Source: Clostridia bacterium (GTDB lineage Bacteria; Bacillota; Clostridia; Oscillospirales; CAG-272). From it: DNA of 8,003 nucleotides. The first letter of the stretch is position 1. Every line of letters begins with the position of its first letter. The position numbers were made by a program, and so were the translations under genes. The stretch lies in assembly GCA_017631215.1 (NCBI GenBank), contig JAGBTR010000142.1, positions 1 to 8,003 of the forward strand. Direction: 5' to 3'. The notes under the pieces are model-generated. The model was not told the origin of the DNA. It saw nothing but the letters and a program-made list of their open reading frames with translations, and made no database searches. This document shows, piece by piece, positions 1-5,157 of this stretch.

Positions 1-117
1 GCCGCCGCCAACAAGATCGGTGTCAAGCACTTCTGCGTCGAGTACGACACGCCCGAGCAGCCGCTCGTGGCACTGCAGAAGAGCGCAGACTATCTGCACG
101 CCAACTTTATGAAATGA
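1..117 (+). CDS. Sugar phosphate isomerase/epimerase-like protein, C-terminal end (partial)
   Basis: Only the last 38 codons are present; the gene enters from the left edge in frame 1 and stops at TGA 115-117. The visible tail includes GVKHFCVEYDTPEQPL followed by a short helix ending ADYLHANFMK. A tail of the form 'hhhVEqDtPe.Pl...k.s.dYL' is typical of the sugar phosphate isomerase/epimerase (AP endonuclease family 2, xylose isomerase-like TIM barrel) proteins common in gut Clostridia; the acidic residues there come from the last strand and helix of the barrel. The substrate cannot be read from this fragment, and inositol, xylulose or other sugar-derivative enzymes are all possible. A strong terminator follows about 63 nt downstream (181-219). 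The gene converges with the ATPase gene at 459-1550. The family assignment is from memory of the family tail, not from a search. Confidence 0.72.
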   Translation, partial: AAANKIGVKHFCVEYDTPEQPLVALQKSADYLHANFMK

Positions 118-124
118 TCCCTTT

Positions 125-139
125 AAAAGAAGGACACCG
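125..139 (+). repeat. Left terminal inverted repeat of the 125-452 element
   Basis: AAAAGAAGGACACCG reads inward from the left and is matched without mismatch by the reverse complement at 438-452. It lies 8 nt after the stop codon of the isomerase-like gene. Confidence 0.75.
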
Positions 140-180
140 CACGGGGTACCTGCGATAGAGCAGCATAACCACACAAACAG

Positions 181-219
181 AAAAAGGATAGAGAAATTAT
201 ACGTTCTCTATCCTTTTTT
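181..219. terminator. Bidirectional rho-independent terminator between convergent genes
   Basis: A perfect 15-bp stem pairs AAAAAGGATAGAGAA (181-195) with TTCTCTATCCTTTTT (204-218) around an 8-nt loop. The A-run on the left and T-run on the right supply a U-tract in either direction. It can end the isomerase-like transcript from the left and act as a backup terminator for the ATPase transcript from the right. It lies inside the inverted-repeat-bounded element. Confidence 0.85.
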
Positions 220-232
220 CTTGACAAGCACT

Positions 233-259
233 GCATTTGTGGACACAAATGCTATTTTT
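233..259 (+). terminator. Second terminator-like hairpin
   Basis: GCATTTGT (233-240) pairs perfectly with ACAAATGC (245-252) around the loop GGAC, and the plus strand continues TATTTTT. This has the form of a weak to moderate plus-strand intrinsic terminator. It sits only 14 nt after the stronger terminator at 181-219, so it may be a backup or simply another hairpin of the element. Confidence 0.5.
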
Positions 260-435
260 CGTTATGAGGTTCGCTTACGCTCACCGTTATGAGTTTGCTC
301 CGCAACCGTTATGATACGATCGCCCTGTTGCTTCAAGCTGCACCGAAGGTGCCGCATAACTTGCCGAAGGCAATCATAACGCTAAACTCGCCGACAGGCG
401 ATCATAACTGCATACCTGCTCTGCGGCAGGTATGC
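260..435. repeat. String of short hairpins separated by GTTATGA/TCATAAC spacers
   Basis: CGTTATGA occurs at 260-267, 285-292 and 307-314. In the opposite orientation, CATAAC or TCATAAC occurs at 355-360, 374-380 and 402-408. Between and beside them are small hairpins: TTGC/GCAA at 295-305, GCACC-GAA-GGTGC at 340-352, TTGCC-GAA-GGCAA at 361-373, TCGCC-GACA-GGCGA at 388-401, and a 10-bp stem at 410-419 with 426-435. The hairpins differ in sequence but share form, and the spacer motif is conserved with its orientation switching near the middle. Stem base-pairing being kept while sequence varies suggests structure is under selection or copied as modules. The function is unknown. Confidence 0.6.
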
Positions 436-437
436 CA

Positions 438-452
438 CGGTGTCCTTCTTTT
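438..452 (-). repeat. Right terminal inverted repeat of the 125-452 element
   Basis: CGGTGTCCTTCTTTT is the exact reverse complement of 125-139. It lies 6 nt beyond the stop codon of the minus-strand ATPase gene (459). It sits directly outside the 10-bp hairpin at 410-435, which carries the inner part of the imperfect inverted repeat. Confidence 0.75.
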
Positions 453-458
453 TTGTCC

Positions 459-1550
459 TCACTCGCCAAACAGACGGCGGCAAAGCGCTTGGGTGAACTG
501 CTCCTTGGCAGCAAAATCCATCGCGGCCGTGTAGATGTTTTCCAGTTCAAAATGCGCCCGCGCTGCACAGTCCAGCTGCAGGCACGCCTCCTCCAACAAG
601 GCATCGCGCAGATGCGTGGTGCGGCGCAGCTGCTCACGCACCGCCCGAACACGCTCGCTCACGGTCATTCTCTTCATAGAAACGATGCGCGCGTGTGGAA
701 AAGCGTGCGACAAGTGCTCGACCTCACCGTGCGAGCAGACAACAAAGGCAGTACGATCCGCTGTCAGCATCAGCGCATCGATGCGGTCGGGCAGAACGGG
801 ATGATACGACACGCGCACGTCCAGCCCGCGCGACACCGCCTCAGCGGACAGCCGCTCGGTCAAGAGATAGGCGCTGTCGTGGTAATCCTCAATCAAGCAC
901 AGCCGCTCACTTCGGCGAAGATAGGTGTCAAGCCGCACACAGCCCGAAAGTCCCACCGAATCACACAGCGCAACGCGGCGCGTCCCTTGTCCCTCCCGCG
1001 TCCCGCGAAGAAGACGCAAAGCAAGCCGCCCCAGCCGTTTTTCATCGACACAAGGCGCGATAATATCACGCAAATTGTCCGACACCTCACCCACGCCCGC
1101 CAGATGCCGATAGGCGACGCGATAGGCTCTCGCCTTTTGCGCATTCCACCGCTCGACGTCACCGCGGTGCGTCTCCAGCCTCGCGGCATCCCAAAACTGC
1201 CCCAGATCGATCACTTCCTCCGCGATCCCCGGCAATTGCGGCTCAAACACGTGAGGCGCGGTTGCATCGATCAACCCGACGCTGTCGTGCTCGCCGTAAA
1301 GCAATACGGCATCCAACGAGGTCGGGTCGGAGGAGCAATAATAATAGTCGGCGCGGTAGCCATATCGCTCCCCCTCGCGCGCGACCGCTCGCATCAGCGT
1401 GCTCTTGCCCGTACCGGGTCCGCCCTTGATGCAAAAGAGGCGATCCACCCGACCGCGAAAGCAGTGCTCATAATAGGATCGAAAGCCATCGCGGCTGTTG
1501 GAGGCGGCAAAATAGGCGTCCTCGCCCGTATTTTGTAACTTGGACTGCAT
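459..1550 (-). CDS. Two-half P-loop ATPase-like protein (PRK06851-type), function unknown
   Basis: The protein has 363 residues and looks cytoplasmic, with no signal peptide or membrane segment. Walker A is GGPGTGKST at about residues 43-51. Conserved-looking stretches follow: YYYCSSDPTSLD (69-80), LIDATAPHVFEP (93-104) and VIDLGQFWD (113-121). Residues 216-263 resemble residues 37-84 (RL..I at the start, P...DA..L at the end), but the second P-loop is replaced by EDYHDSAY. The tail has FELENIYTAAMDF. This architecture and length match, from memory, an uncharacterised Firmicutes family named PRK06851. The start is ATG 1550, chosen because AAAGGAG lies 7 nt upstream; a longer GTG start at 1571 would put that site inside the gene. 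A terminator separates it from spoIIIAH, so it probably has its own promoter. A link with sporulation is inferred only from position. Confidence 0.8.
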   Translation of the reverse strand: MQSKLQNTGEDAYFAASNSRDGFRSYYEHCFRGRVDRLFCIKGGPGTGKSTLMRAVAREGERYGYRADYYYCSSDPTSLDAVLLYGEHDSVGLIDATAPHVFEPQLPGIAEEVIDLGQFWDAARLETHRGDVERWNAQKARAYRVAYRHLAGVGEVSDNLRDIIAPCVDEKRLGRLALRLLRGTREGQGTRRVALCDSVGLSGCVRLDTYLRRSERLCLIEDYHDSAYLLTERLSAEAVSRGLDVRVSYHPVLPDRIDALMLTADRTAFVVCSHGEVEHLSHAFPHARIVSMKRMTVSERVRAVREQLRRTTHLRDALLEEACLQLDCAARAHFELENIYTAAMDFAAKEQFTQALCRRLFGE

Positions 1551-1557
1551 CGTTCTT

Positions 1558-1564
1558 CTCCTTT
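1558..1564 (-). promoter_or_regulatory. Ribosome-binding site deciding the ATPase start
   Basis: AAAGGAG on the minus strand lies 7 nt before ATG 1550. It favours this ATG over the upstream in-frame GTG at 1571. Confidence 0.75.
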
Positions 1565-1592
1565 CCGTCACGTCCGAAAGTCTCTCACCGAT

Positions 1593-1600
1593 ATCCTATG
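1593..1600 (-). promoter_or_regulatory. Possible -10 element (CATAGGAT) for the ATPase gene
   Basis: CATAGGAT on the minus strand lies 42 nt before the ATPase ATG and resembles the CATAAGAT and CATACAAT elements upstream of spoIIIAA and spoIIIAH. The CAGTTCTAA partner found at those two sites is absent here. The call rests on one short match in a 112-nt gap and is weak. Confidence 0.25.
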
Positions 1601-1621
1601 AGAAAAACCGCGCACGCGTGC

Positions 1622-1655
1622 AAAAAATCAAGGGCATTTCCCATAGGAAACGCCC
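1622..1655 (-). terminator. Rho-independent terminator of the spoIIIA operon
   Basis: On the minus strand GGGCGTTTCC pairs with GGAAATGCCC (10 bp including one G-U pair) around a 4-nt loop, followed by TTGATTTTTT. The wobble pair and the T-run exist only in the minus-strand RNA, which fixes the direction. It begins 8 nt after the spoIIIAH stop codon. Confidence 0.85.
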
Positions 1656-1662
1656 CTGCTGC

Positions 1663-2292
1663 TCAGTTTTTATGGACAATGGTCACGCCCACCGGCTCAA
1701 TGCCCGTCTGCTCATAGACGACGGTGTTGATGCTCGCAATCTGGGCCGGCTGGAGATCTCCCTGCGACTTGACCACAACGCTGATGCTGCTTCCGTTCAT
1801 CACAGCGACGCAATCCTCAAAGCCCTTGGTGACGAGCAACGATTCAATGTTGGCCTCCTTCTCGATCTCAAGCGCGATGGTGCTCAGCTCGGAAAGTGCC
1901 TCGTTTTTGACCGTTTCGGTCGCGTCGGTGCTGTCGATCACACTCTGAAGCACCTCCATCGACTCGTCTCTGGCGCGCTGGCGGTTGACCTGCACCGTGG
2001 CGAAATAGTCGGCCGTCGTCTCGCCGCCGTCGCTCTCCAGCCCTGCGTCGTCGGTCATACCGCTCGAATTGCCATAGTCGGCGTAACCGCCCGAGGGGGT
2101 ATCCCCTTGAAACAAGACCCAATTCAGCCCCACGGCCACGCCGATGAGCATAACGGCACCGACAATGATCCAGTTTCTTCGTCCAACGCGCTCGACCCAC
2201 TGTCGGACCGGCTTGCTCTTCTTTTCTTCACCCGGAAGCATCTCCTCTGATTCCACCATAGCTCCGCTTCTCATTTCATTCTTTGCTGTCAT
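1663..2292 (-). CDS. spoIIIAH: Stage III sporulation protein AH
   Basis: The protein has 209 residues. A single membrane helix lies at about 41-61, after RRN and ending in NWVLF. The C-terminal domain, about 94-209, has a long helix followed by alternating strands (SISVVVKSQGDL, VGVTIVHKN) and corresponds to the YscJ/FliF-like ring-building domain. In characterised species SpoIIIAH projects from the mother-cell membrane into the intermembrane space and binds forespore SpoIIQ, holding the channel together. The start is ATG 2292 with AAGGAGGAG about 8 nt upstream. About 40 mostly charged residues precede the membrane helix, longer than I recall for typical homologues. It is the last gene of the operon, separated from spoIIIAG by 80 nt that holds a candidate internal promoter, and is followed directly by a terminator. 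Confidence 0.93.
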   Translation of the reverse strand: MTAKNEMRSGAMVESEEMLPGEEKKSKPVRQWVERVGRRNWIIVGAVMLIGVAVGLNWVLFQGDTPSGGYADYGNSSGMTDDAGLESDGGETTADYFATVQVNRQRARDESMEVLQSVIDSTDATETVKNEALSELSTIALEIEKEANIESLLVTKGFEDCVAVMNGSSISVVVKSQGDLQPAQIASINTVVYEQTGIEPVGVTIVHKN

Positions 2293-2336
2293 AATTGCTC
2301 TCCTCCTTCATCGATCGGCTTTTTTGATTTCACTGT

Positions 2337-2368
2337 ATTGTATGGCGCACGTATCGCGTTTAGAACTG
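2337..2368 (-). promoter_or_regulatory. Candidate internal sporulation promoter upstream of spoIIIAH
   Basis: On the minus strand CAGTTCTAA (2360-2368) is followed after exactly 15 nt by CATACAAT (2337-2344). CATACAAT fits the mother-cell sigma-E -10 consensus CATACAnT; the upstream part does not match the usual ATA-containing -35 well. The same arrangement occurs upstream of spoIIIAA. It lies 44 nt before the spoIIIAH start, in the only long gap of the operon. An internal sigma-E promoter is known in the B. subtilis spoIIIA locus, which makes this plausible but does not prove it. Confidence 0.5.
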
Positions 2369-2372
2369 TTTT

Positions 2373-2894
2373 TCAAGGTTTTGCCTCTGCCACATAGATT
2401 TTGTTGCTCCCCACCGAAAAGGCGGCACTGAGCAGTGCGGTGATCTCCCGTCTCACGCTCGCATTCGCACCGCCTCGACAGACCACCCCGATCCCCTCAA
2501 TGGCTGGGGGGAGGCGCGTCAGAAGGAGCGGTTGAGCATTCGAGCCACTCCCTACCGTCACGTATTGCTCCTGCCGCTCGATCGTTCCCTCGCGCTCGGC
2601 ACTTTCGCTGTCCGAGGCGTAGATATAGGTAAAATCTCCCGACAACGACACGACCGCCCGCACCTCACCGACACCGTCGACGCGTGCGCACAGCGTCTCG
2701 ATCTTTCGCTCCAGCTCGCTTGCGTAGACCAGCAGAGGGTCGCTCTCAGTCAGCTCCGTGGCTGTTTTTTCACGTTTTTTGGTGACAATGTCGCTGTTAC
2801 CGAGCAGCATAAGAGCCACACCACAGAGCGCACCGAGGATCAGCACCCATTTGCGCCGCCAAAAGCTCGTTTTCGTTTTTTTCGTTTCTTCCAC
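2373..2894 (-). CDS. spoIIIAG: Stage III sporulation protein AG
   Basis: The protein has 173 residues: a short basic N-terminus (KKTKTSFWRRK), one membrane helix at about 15-32, a linker, and a C-terminal ring-building domain. That domain shows VDGVGEVRAVVSLSG (72-86) and LPPAIEGIGVVCRGG (128-142), then a helix and a final strand NKIYVAEAK. These two stretches are the most recognisable marks of SpoIIIAG. In B. subtilis the protein forms a large ring in the intermembrane space as part of the channel. The start is GTG 2894, supported by AAGGAGG 6 nt upstream; that site overlaps the stop codon of spoIIIAF, giving an 11-nt gap and probable translational coupling. A segment rich in Ser, Glu and Arg (94-110) interrupts the ring domain, as is usual for the AG family. 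Confidence 0.93.
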   Translation of the reverse strand: MEETKKTKTSFWRRKWVLILGALCGVALMLLGNSDIVTKKREKTATELTESDPLLVYASELERKIETLCARVDGVGEVRAVVSLSGDFTYIYASDSESAEREGTIERQEQYVTVGSGSNAQPLLLTRLPPAIEGIGVVCRGGANASVRREITALLSAAFSVGSNKIYVAEAKP

Positions 2895-2905
2895 CTATGA
2901 CCTCC

Positions 2906-3403
2906 TTATTCAATATAGACCGTGCACGCACAGCCCAGTGTTTTGCGCACCATTGTCTGTATTTGTTGCGCATCGACCCAGATCGCGCGTCCCGAAAGCG
3001 CCATGCACACCTCATTGAGCTGACCGTGGCCATCCGTCTTGAGCGACACGCGGCAATCCGAAGCGGCCAGCGAGAAATGCTCCTCGATCATCTCGGCAAC
3101 CGTCTCGGCGGCAAGACTCAGATCGATCTGCTCACTCTGTTGCTCCCATCGCTCCTTGAAGGCATCGCCGCTCACCTCGCTTTGCGCGATCCAATCGTCA
3201 AGCGCGGACGACAGTGCCTCCAGCGGCGATGCTGCTTGCTCTGTCCAAGACACGATAGGCGACAAAGCCACAAGCAAAAGGCAAAGCCCACTCAAAAGAC
3301 GGATATGCCGCGCGATACCGCCCCCCTCGCCCTCGGGTGACAACAGCTCGATAACGGCACAGCAAAGCGCAAGCACGAACAGCGACATCAGATATTGCCT
3401 CAT
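2906..3403 (-). CDS. spoIIIAF: Stage III sporulation protein AF
   Basis: The protein has 165 residues. Two N-terminal membrane helices lie at about 4-22 and 35-52, followed by a soluble domain of about 110 residues ending in the strand CTVYIE. This is the SpoIIIAF layout, whose soluble part is a reduced ring-building-like domain in characterised homologues. The start is set at ATG 3403 because AGGAGG lies 5 nt upstream; the longer GTG at 3409 overlaps that site. The gap to spoIIIAE is 9 nt. Sequence similarity in this family is low, so the name rests on topology, length and position between AE and AG. Confidence 0.88.
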   Translation of the reverse strand: MRQYLMSLFVLALCCAVIELLSPEGEGGGIARHIRLLSGLCLLLVALSPIVSWTEQAASPLEALSSALDDWIAQSEVSGDAFKERWEQQSEQIDLSLAAETVAEMIEEHFSLAASDCRVSLKTDGHGQLNEVCMALSGRAIWVDAQQIQTMVRKTLGCACTVYIE

Positions 3404-3408
3404 TGCCA

Positions 3409-3414
3409 CCTCCT
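3409..3414 (-). promoter_or_regulatory. Ribosome-binding site deciding the spoIIIAF start
   Basis: AGGAGG on the minus strand lies 5 nt before ATG 3403 and overlaps the spoIIIAE stop codon (3413-3415). It rules against the GTG at 3409, which overlaps the site itself. Confidence 0.75.
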
Positions 3415-4552
3415 ACGCAAAGGTCGCACCGCACCGAGCAAGCAGGACCAGTGAGAAAAAGAAGGTCATCACGCTGATCGAGACGACCGCCAGCAGATAT
3501 CCGCACAGCCCACCGATCTCGCCGATCAATTTTGTCTCCTCGCCGCATCCCAACCACGAGCCTATGTCCTCGGCGACCGACAGAGCCCCGCGAAATAGCA
3601 ACAGCGACAAGATTTCGGGTAGAAGCAACCAGACGATCAGCACGACACCGCCCACACCAACCACACCACGCAGCCATCTGACCCCCGTTGCCGCCGTGCG
3701 AAGCATTTCAGCCACGCCGCCCCCCACCAAGGGAATACTGTTGCTGACCGCAAAGCGCACTGCGCGAAAGCCGAGCGAGTCCGTCCGTGCCGCCAGCGTC
3801 GTTTGCGCGGCAAGCGCACCGCTAAGGAGCAGCATCACGAGTCCCAATGCCGTTGCGTACCACTTTTTAAGCCGTCCTGTCAGCACCTGCATACGCCCGA
3901 CAACACTCGAATCAAACGCGCCGAGCATTGAAAAGGCAAGACACAAGCAAAACAGCGGCACGACCGTTTTGCCCCCCAGCCATTCGACCAACAAAAACGA
4001 GAGCATTAACGTGCTTTGATTGGCGACCGCCGTCGCGACGTTGCCGCCTATTGCATACGCCGCCCCCATCAGCGGCAGATAGGCATTCGTTAGCGTCTGC
4101 AGACCTTGAAAAAAGCCGACGACGCCCTCCAAGCAGCCCATTGCCTGTCCGATCAAAAAGCAAAACAGCACCGTGCGGCAGGCTAGCCCGACGCACTTCC
4201 CCACACCTGCCGAGCGGATCGAAGCAGAAAAGCAACCGTAGACCGCACGCAACAGAAGAATGCCGACCAACCGAAGCAACAGATGTAGCGTGTTCTGACC
4301 GTGTACTCCCAAGGCATCGAGCAAAAGCCCCAGCAACGCCCGTGGTGATGCGAGGGCGCGCCACGCGTCCGCCACCTCCTCGGGATCGGAGGACAGCACG
4401 GCATCGGGAAGAGCGTCGCGCAATGCTTCGGGCAAGGATGCGAGCATCTCGTCGTATTCCGCAGGCAGCACGTCGGCATCGAGCGCGTCACTGGCCGATG
4501 CAGGGAGCAAAAGCAACCGCAACACGGCAACGATAAGGAGGACGAGGATCAG
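3413..4552 (-). CDS. spoIIIAE: Stage III sporulation protein AE (start uncertain)
   Basis: This is a polytopic membrane protein of about 380 residues: a hydrophobic N-terminal segment ending in PASASDA, which looks like a signal peptide with an Ala-x-Ala cleavage site, then an acidic soluble stretch, then several membrane helices. The family signature is clear: LPLMGAAYAIGG, then ARTDSLGFRAVRFAVSNS and IPLVGGGVAEML. SpoIIIAE is a multi-pass part of the mother-cell channel. The start is unresolved. No ATG suits. The nearest coupled codon is CTG 4552, overlapping the spoIIIAD stop as CTGA; TTG 4609 would give 398 residues and a basic REAARR before the helix; GTG 4525 would cut the signal peptide short. 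None has a good ribosome-binding site. The stop, TAG at 3413-3415, is certain. Confidence 0.9.
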   Translation of the reverse strand: MILVLLIVAVLRLLLLPASASDALDADVLPAEYDEMLASLPEALRDALPDAVLSSDPEEVADAWRALASPRALLGLLLDALGVHGQNTLHLLLRLVGILLLRAVYGCFSASIRSAGVGKCVGLACRTVLFCFLIGQAMGCLEGVVGFFQGLQTLTNAYLPLMGAAYAIGGNVATAVANQSTLMLSFLLVEWLGGKTVVPLFCLCLAFSMLGAFDSSVVGRMQVLTGRLKKWYATALGLVMLLLSGALAAQTTLAARTDSLGFRAVRFAVSNSIPLVGGGVAEMLRTAATGVRWLRGVVGVGGVVLIVWLLLPEILSLLLFRGALSVAEDIGSWLGCGEETKLIGEIGGLCGYLLAVVSISVMTFFFSLVLLARCGATFA

Positions 4553-4932
4553 ACACCGCCGAGCAGCCTCTCTGCCATTCCCATCAGCTCTCGCAGCATC
4601 GGCAGGCAAAGGAGCAAAATCTCGGCCCGTCCCGCCATTTCGACGCCGCTTGCCAAATGTCCCTCGCCGCTCTGACGGCATATATCGGCACAAATTTGGG
4701 TCAGCACGCCCACACCAAGCCCCTTGAAAAGCAATTGTGCCGTCTTGTCGAGCTCGTGCACAGCGCACAGCTCGCCGATCCATCCGAGCACAGGCTGCCA
4801 CAGCACCAGCGACGCGCCGCTCAACACCAGAATTCCCGTCCATTGCAGGGGGAGCACGTCGCCCTTGCTCGTCTTGATCAGGACGCTCGCCACGGCACAA
4901 AGGAGGGCGCCGCCACACAGCTTGAGCCACAT
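4549..4932 (-). CDS. spoIIIAD: Stage III sporulation protein AD
   Basis: The protein has 127 residues and three or four membrane helices (about 5-19, 32-50, 66-80 and 102-116). The motif ICADICRQSGEGHLASGVEM (80-99), followed by AGRAEIL, is the family hallmark: a Cys-Arg, Gly-Glu and Glu-Met-Ala-Gly pattern just before the last helix. SpoIIIAD is a small mother-cell membrane protein of the SpoIIIA-SpoIIQ channel, related to AC in style. ATG 4932 is preceded by GAGG 7 nt upstream, 9 nt after the spoIIIAC stop. Its end overlaps the most likely spoIIIAE start region, so the two are probably translationally coupled. Confidence 0.93.
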   Translation of the reverse strand: MWLKLCGGALLCAVASVLIKTSKGDVLPLQWTGILVLSGASLVLWQPVLGWIGELCAVHELDKTAQLLFKGLGVGVLTQICADICRQSGEGHLASGVEMAGRAEILLLCLPMLRELMGMAERLLGGV

Positions 4933-4941
4933 CTTGCCGCC

Positions 4942-5136
4942 TCATAGTCCGAACAGATCGGTGATCGTTTCAAACAGCTCGCCGATCTTGCCGATCAGAA
5001 ATCCCAAAACGACCAGCAGTCCTGCCAGCGTCACCATCAAGGATTGCTCATCGCGCCCCGTTTTTCCAAGCACCTGCGTCGTCACCGCCACCAAAAGCCC
5101 GATGCCCGCGATCTTGACGATCAAGCTGATATCCAT
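4942..5136 (-). CDS. spoIIIAC: Stage III sporulation protein AC
   Basis: The protein has 64 residues and two membrane helices (about 5-22 and 34-49), beginning MDISLIVKIAGIGLLVAV and ending in TDLFGL. The length and the 'KIAGIG' start, with KTGRDE between the helices, fit SpoIIIAC. The start is ATG 5136, with GGAGG 8 nt upstream; the in-frame ATG at 5142 lies only 2 nt from that site and would give MTM. It sits 21 nt after spoIIIAB and 9 nt before spoIIIAD. Confidence 0.92.
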   Translation of the reverse strand: MDISLIVKIAGIGLLVAVTTQVLGKTGRDEQSLMVTLAGLLVVLGFLIGKIGELFETITDLFGL

Positions 5137-5144
5137 TGTCATAT

Positions 5145-5149
5145 CCTCC
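5145..5149 (-). promoter_or_regulatory. Ribosome-binding site deciding the spoIIIAC start
   Basis: GGAGG on the minus strand is 8 nt from ATG 5136 but only 2 nt from ATG 5142, so the second ATG is the better start. Confidence 0.75.
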
Positions 5150-5157
5150 GTTTTCTC

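Larger units (their letters stand above)
125..452. repeat. 328-bp inverted-repeat-bounded noncoding element filled with hairpins
   Basis: The ends are an exact 15-bp inverted repeat, AAAAGAAGGACACCG at 125-139 and its reverse complement at 438-452. The match continues imperfectly inward: TACCTGC at 147-153 pairs with GCAGGTA at 426-432, and AGAGCAG follows a few bases further in on both arms, so the similarity spans about 38 bp per arm. The segment starts 8 nt after one stop codon and ends 6 nt before the other, filling almost the whole gap between two convergent genes. It contains no convincing gene. It resembles a MITE-like or REP-like palindromic element, or the template of a heavily folded RNA. 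I see no clear target-site duplication, so mobility is inference only. Confidence 0.6.

Noticed and set aside
221..250. Possible plus-strand promoter starting with TTGACA
   Set aside because: At 17-18 nt spacing the candidate -10 is CACAAA or ACAAAT, a poor match, and the stretch is taken up by a terminator-like hairpin with no gene downstream on that strand.
260..435. Possible CRISPR array
   Set aside because: The repeated unit is only 7-8 bp, changes orientation, and the intervals are self-complementary hairpins of uneven length rather than unique spacers; no cas genes nearby.
289..534. 81-codon open frame on the plus strand over the hairpin string
   Set aside because: Its first half translates repeat hairpins and its second half is antisense to the end of the ATPase gene; no ribosome-binding site.
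432..1538. 368-codon open frame on the plus strand
   Set aside because: It lies antisense to the ATPase gene, which has a Walker A motif, family motifs and a ribosome-binding site. The plus-strand translation is rich in Arg, His and Gln with no domain; it is a GC-driven shadow.
1612..1621. Perfect 10-bp palindrome GCACGCGTGC as an operator
   Set aside because: Single copy, GC-rich and short enough to occur by chance; no second copy near another promoter in the window.
2305..2330. T-run after CGATCGGC between spoIIIAG and spoIIIAH as a terminator
   Set aside because: The run is on the plus strand, where no gene needs terminating, and the preceding stem is too short.
3039..4019. 326-codon open frame on the plus strand
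   Set aside because: It is antisense to spoIIIAF and spoIIIAE, is Ser/Thr/Pro-rich, and shows no motif or start signal.
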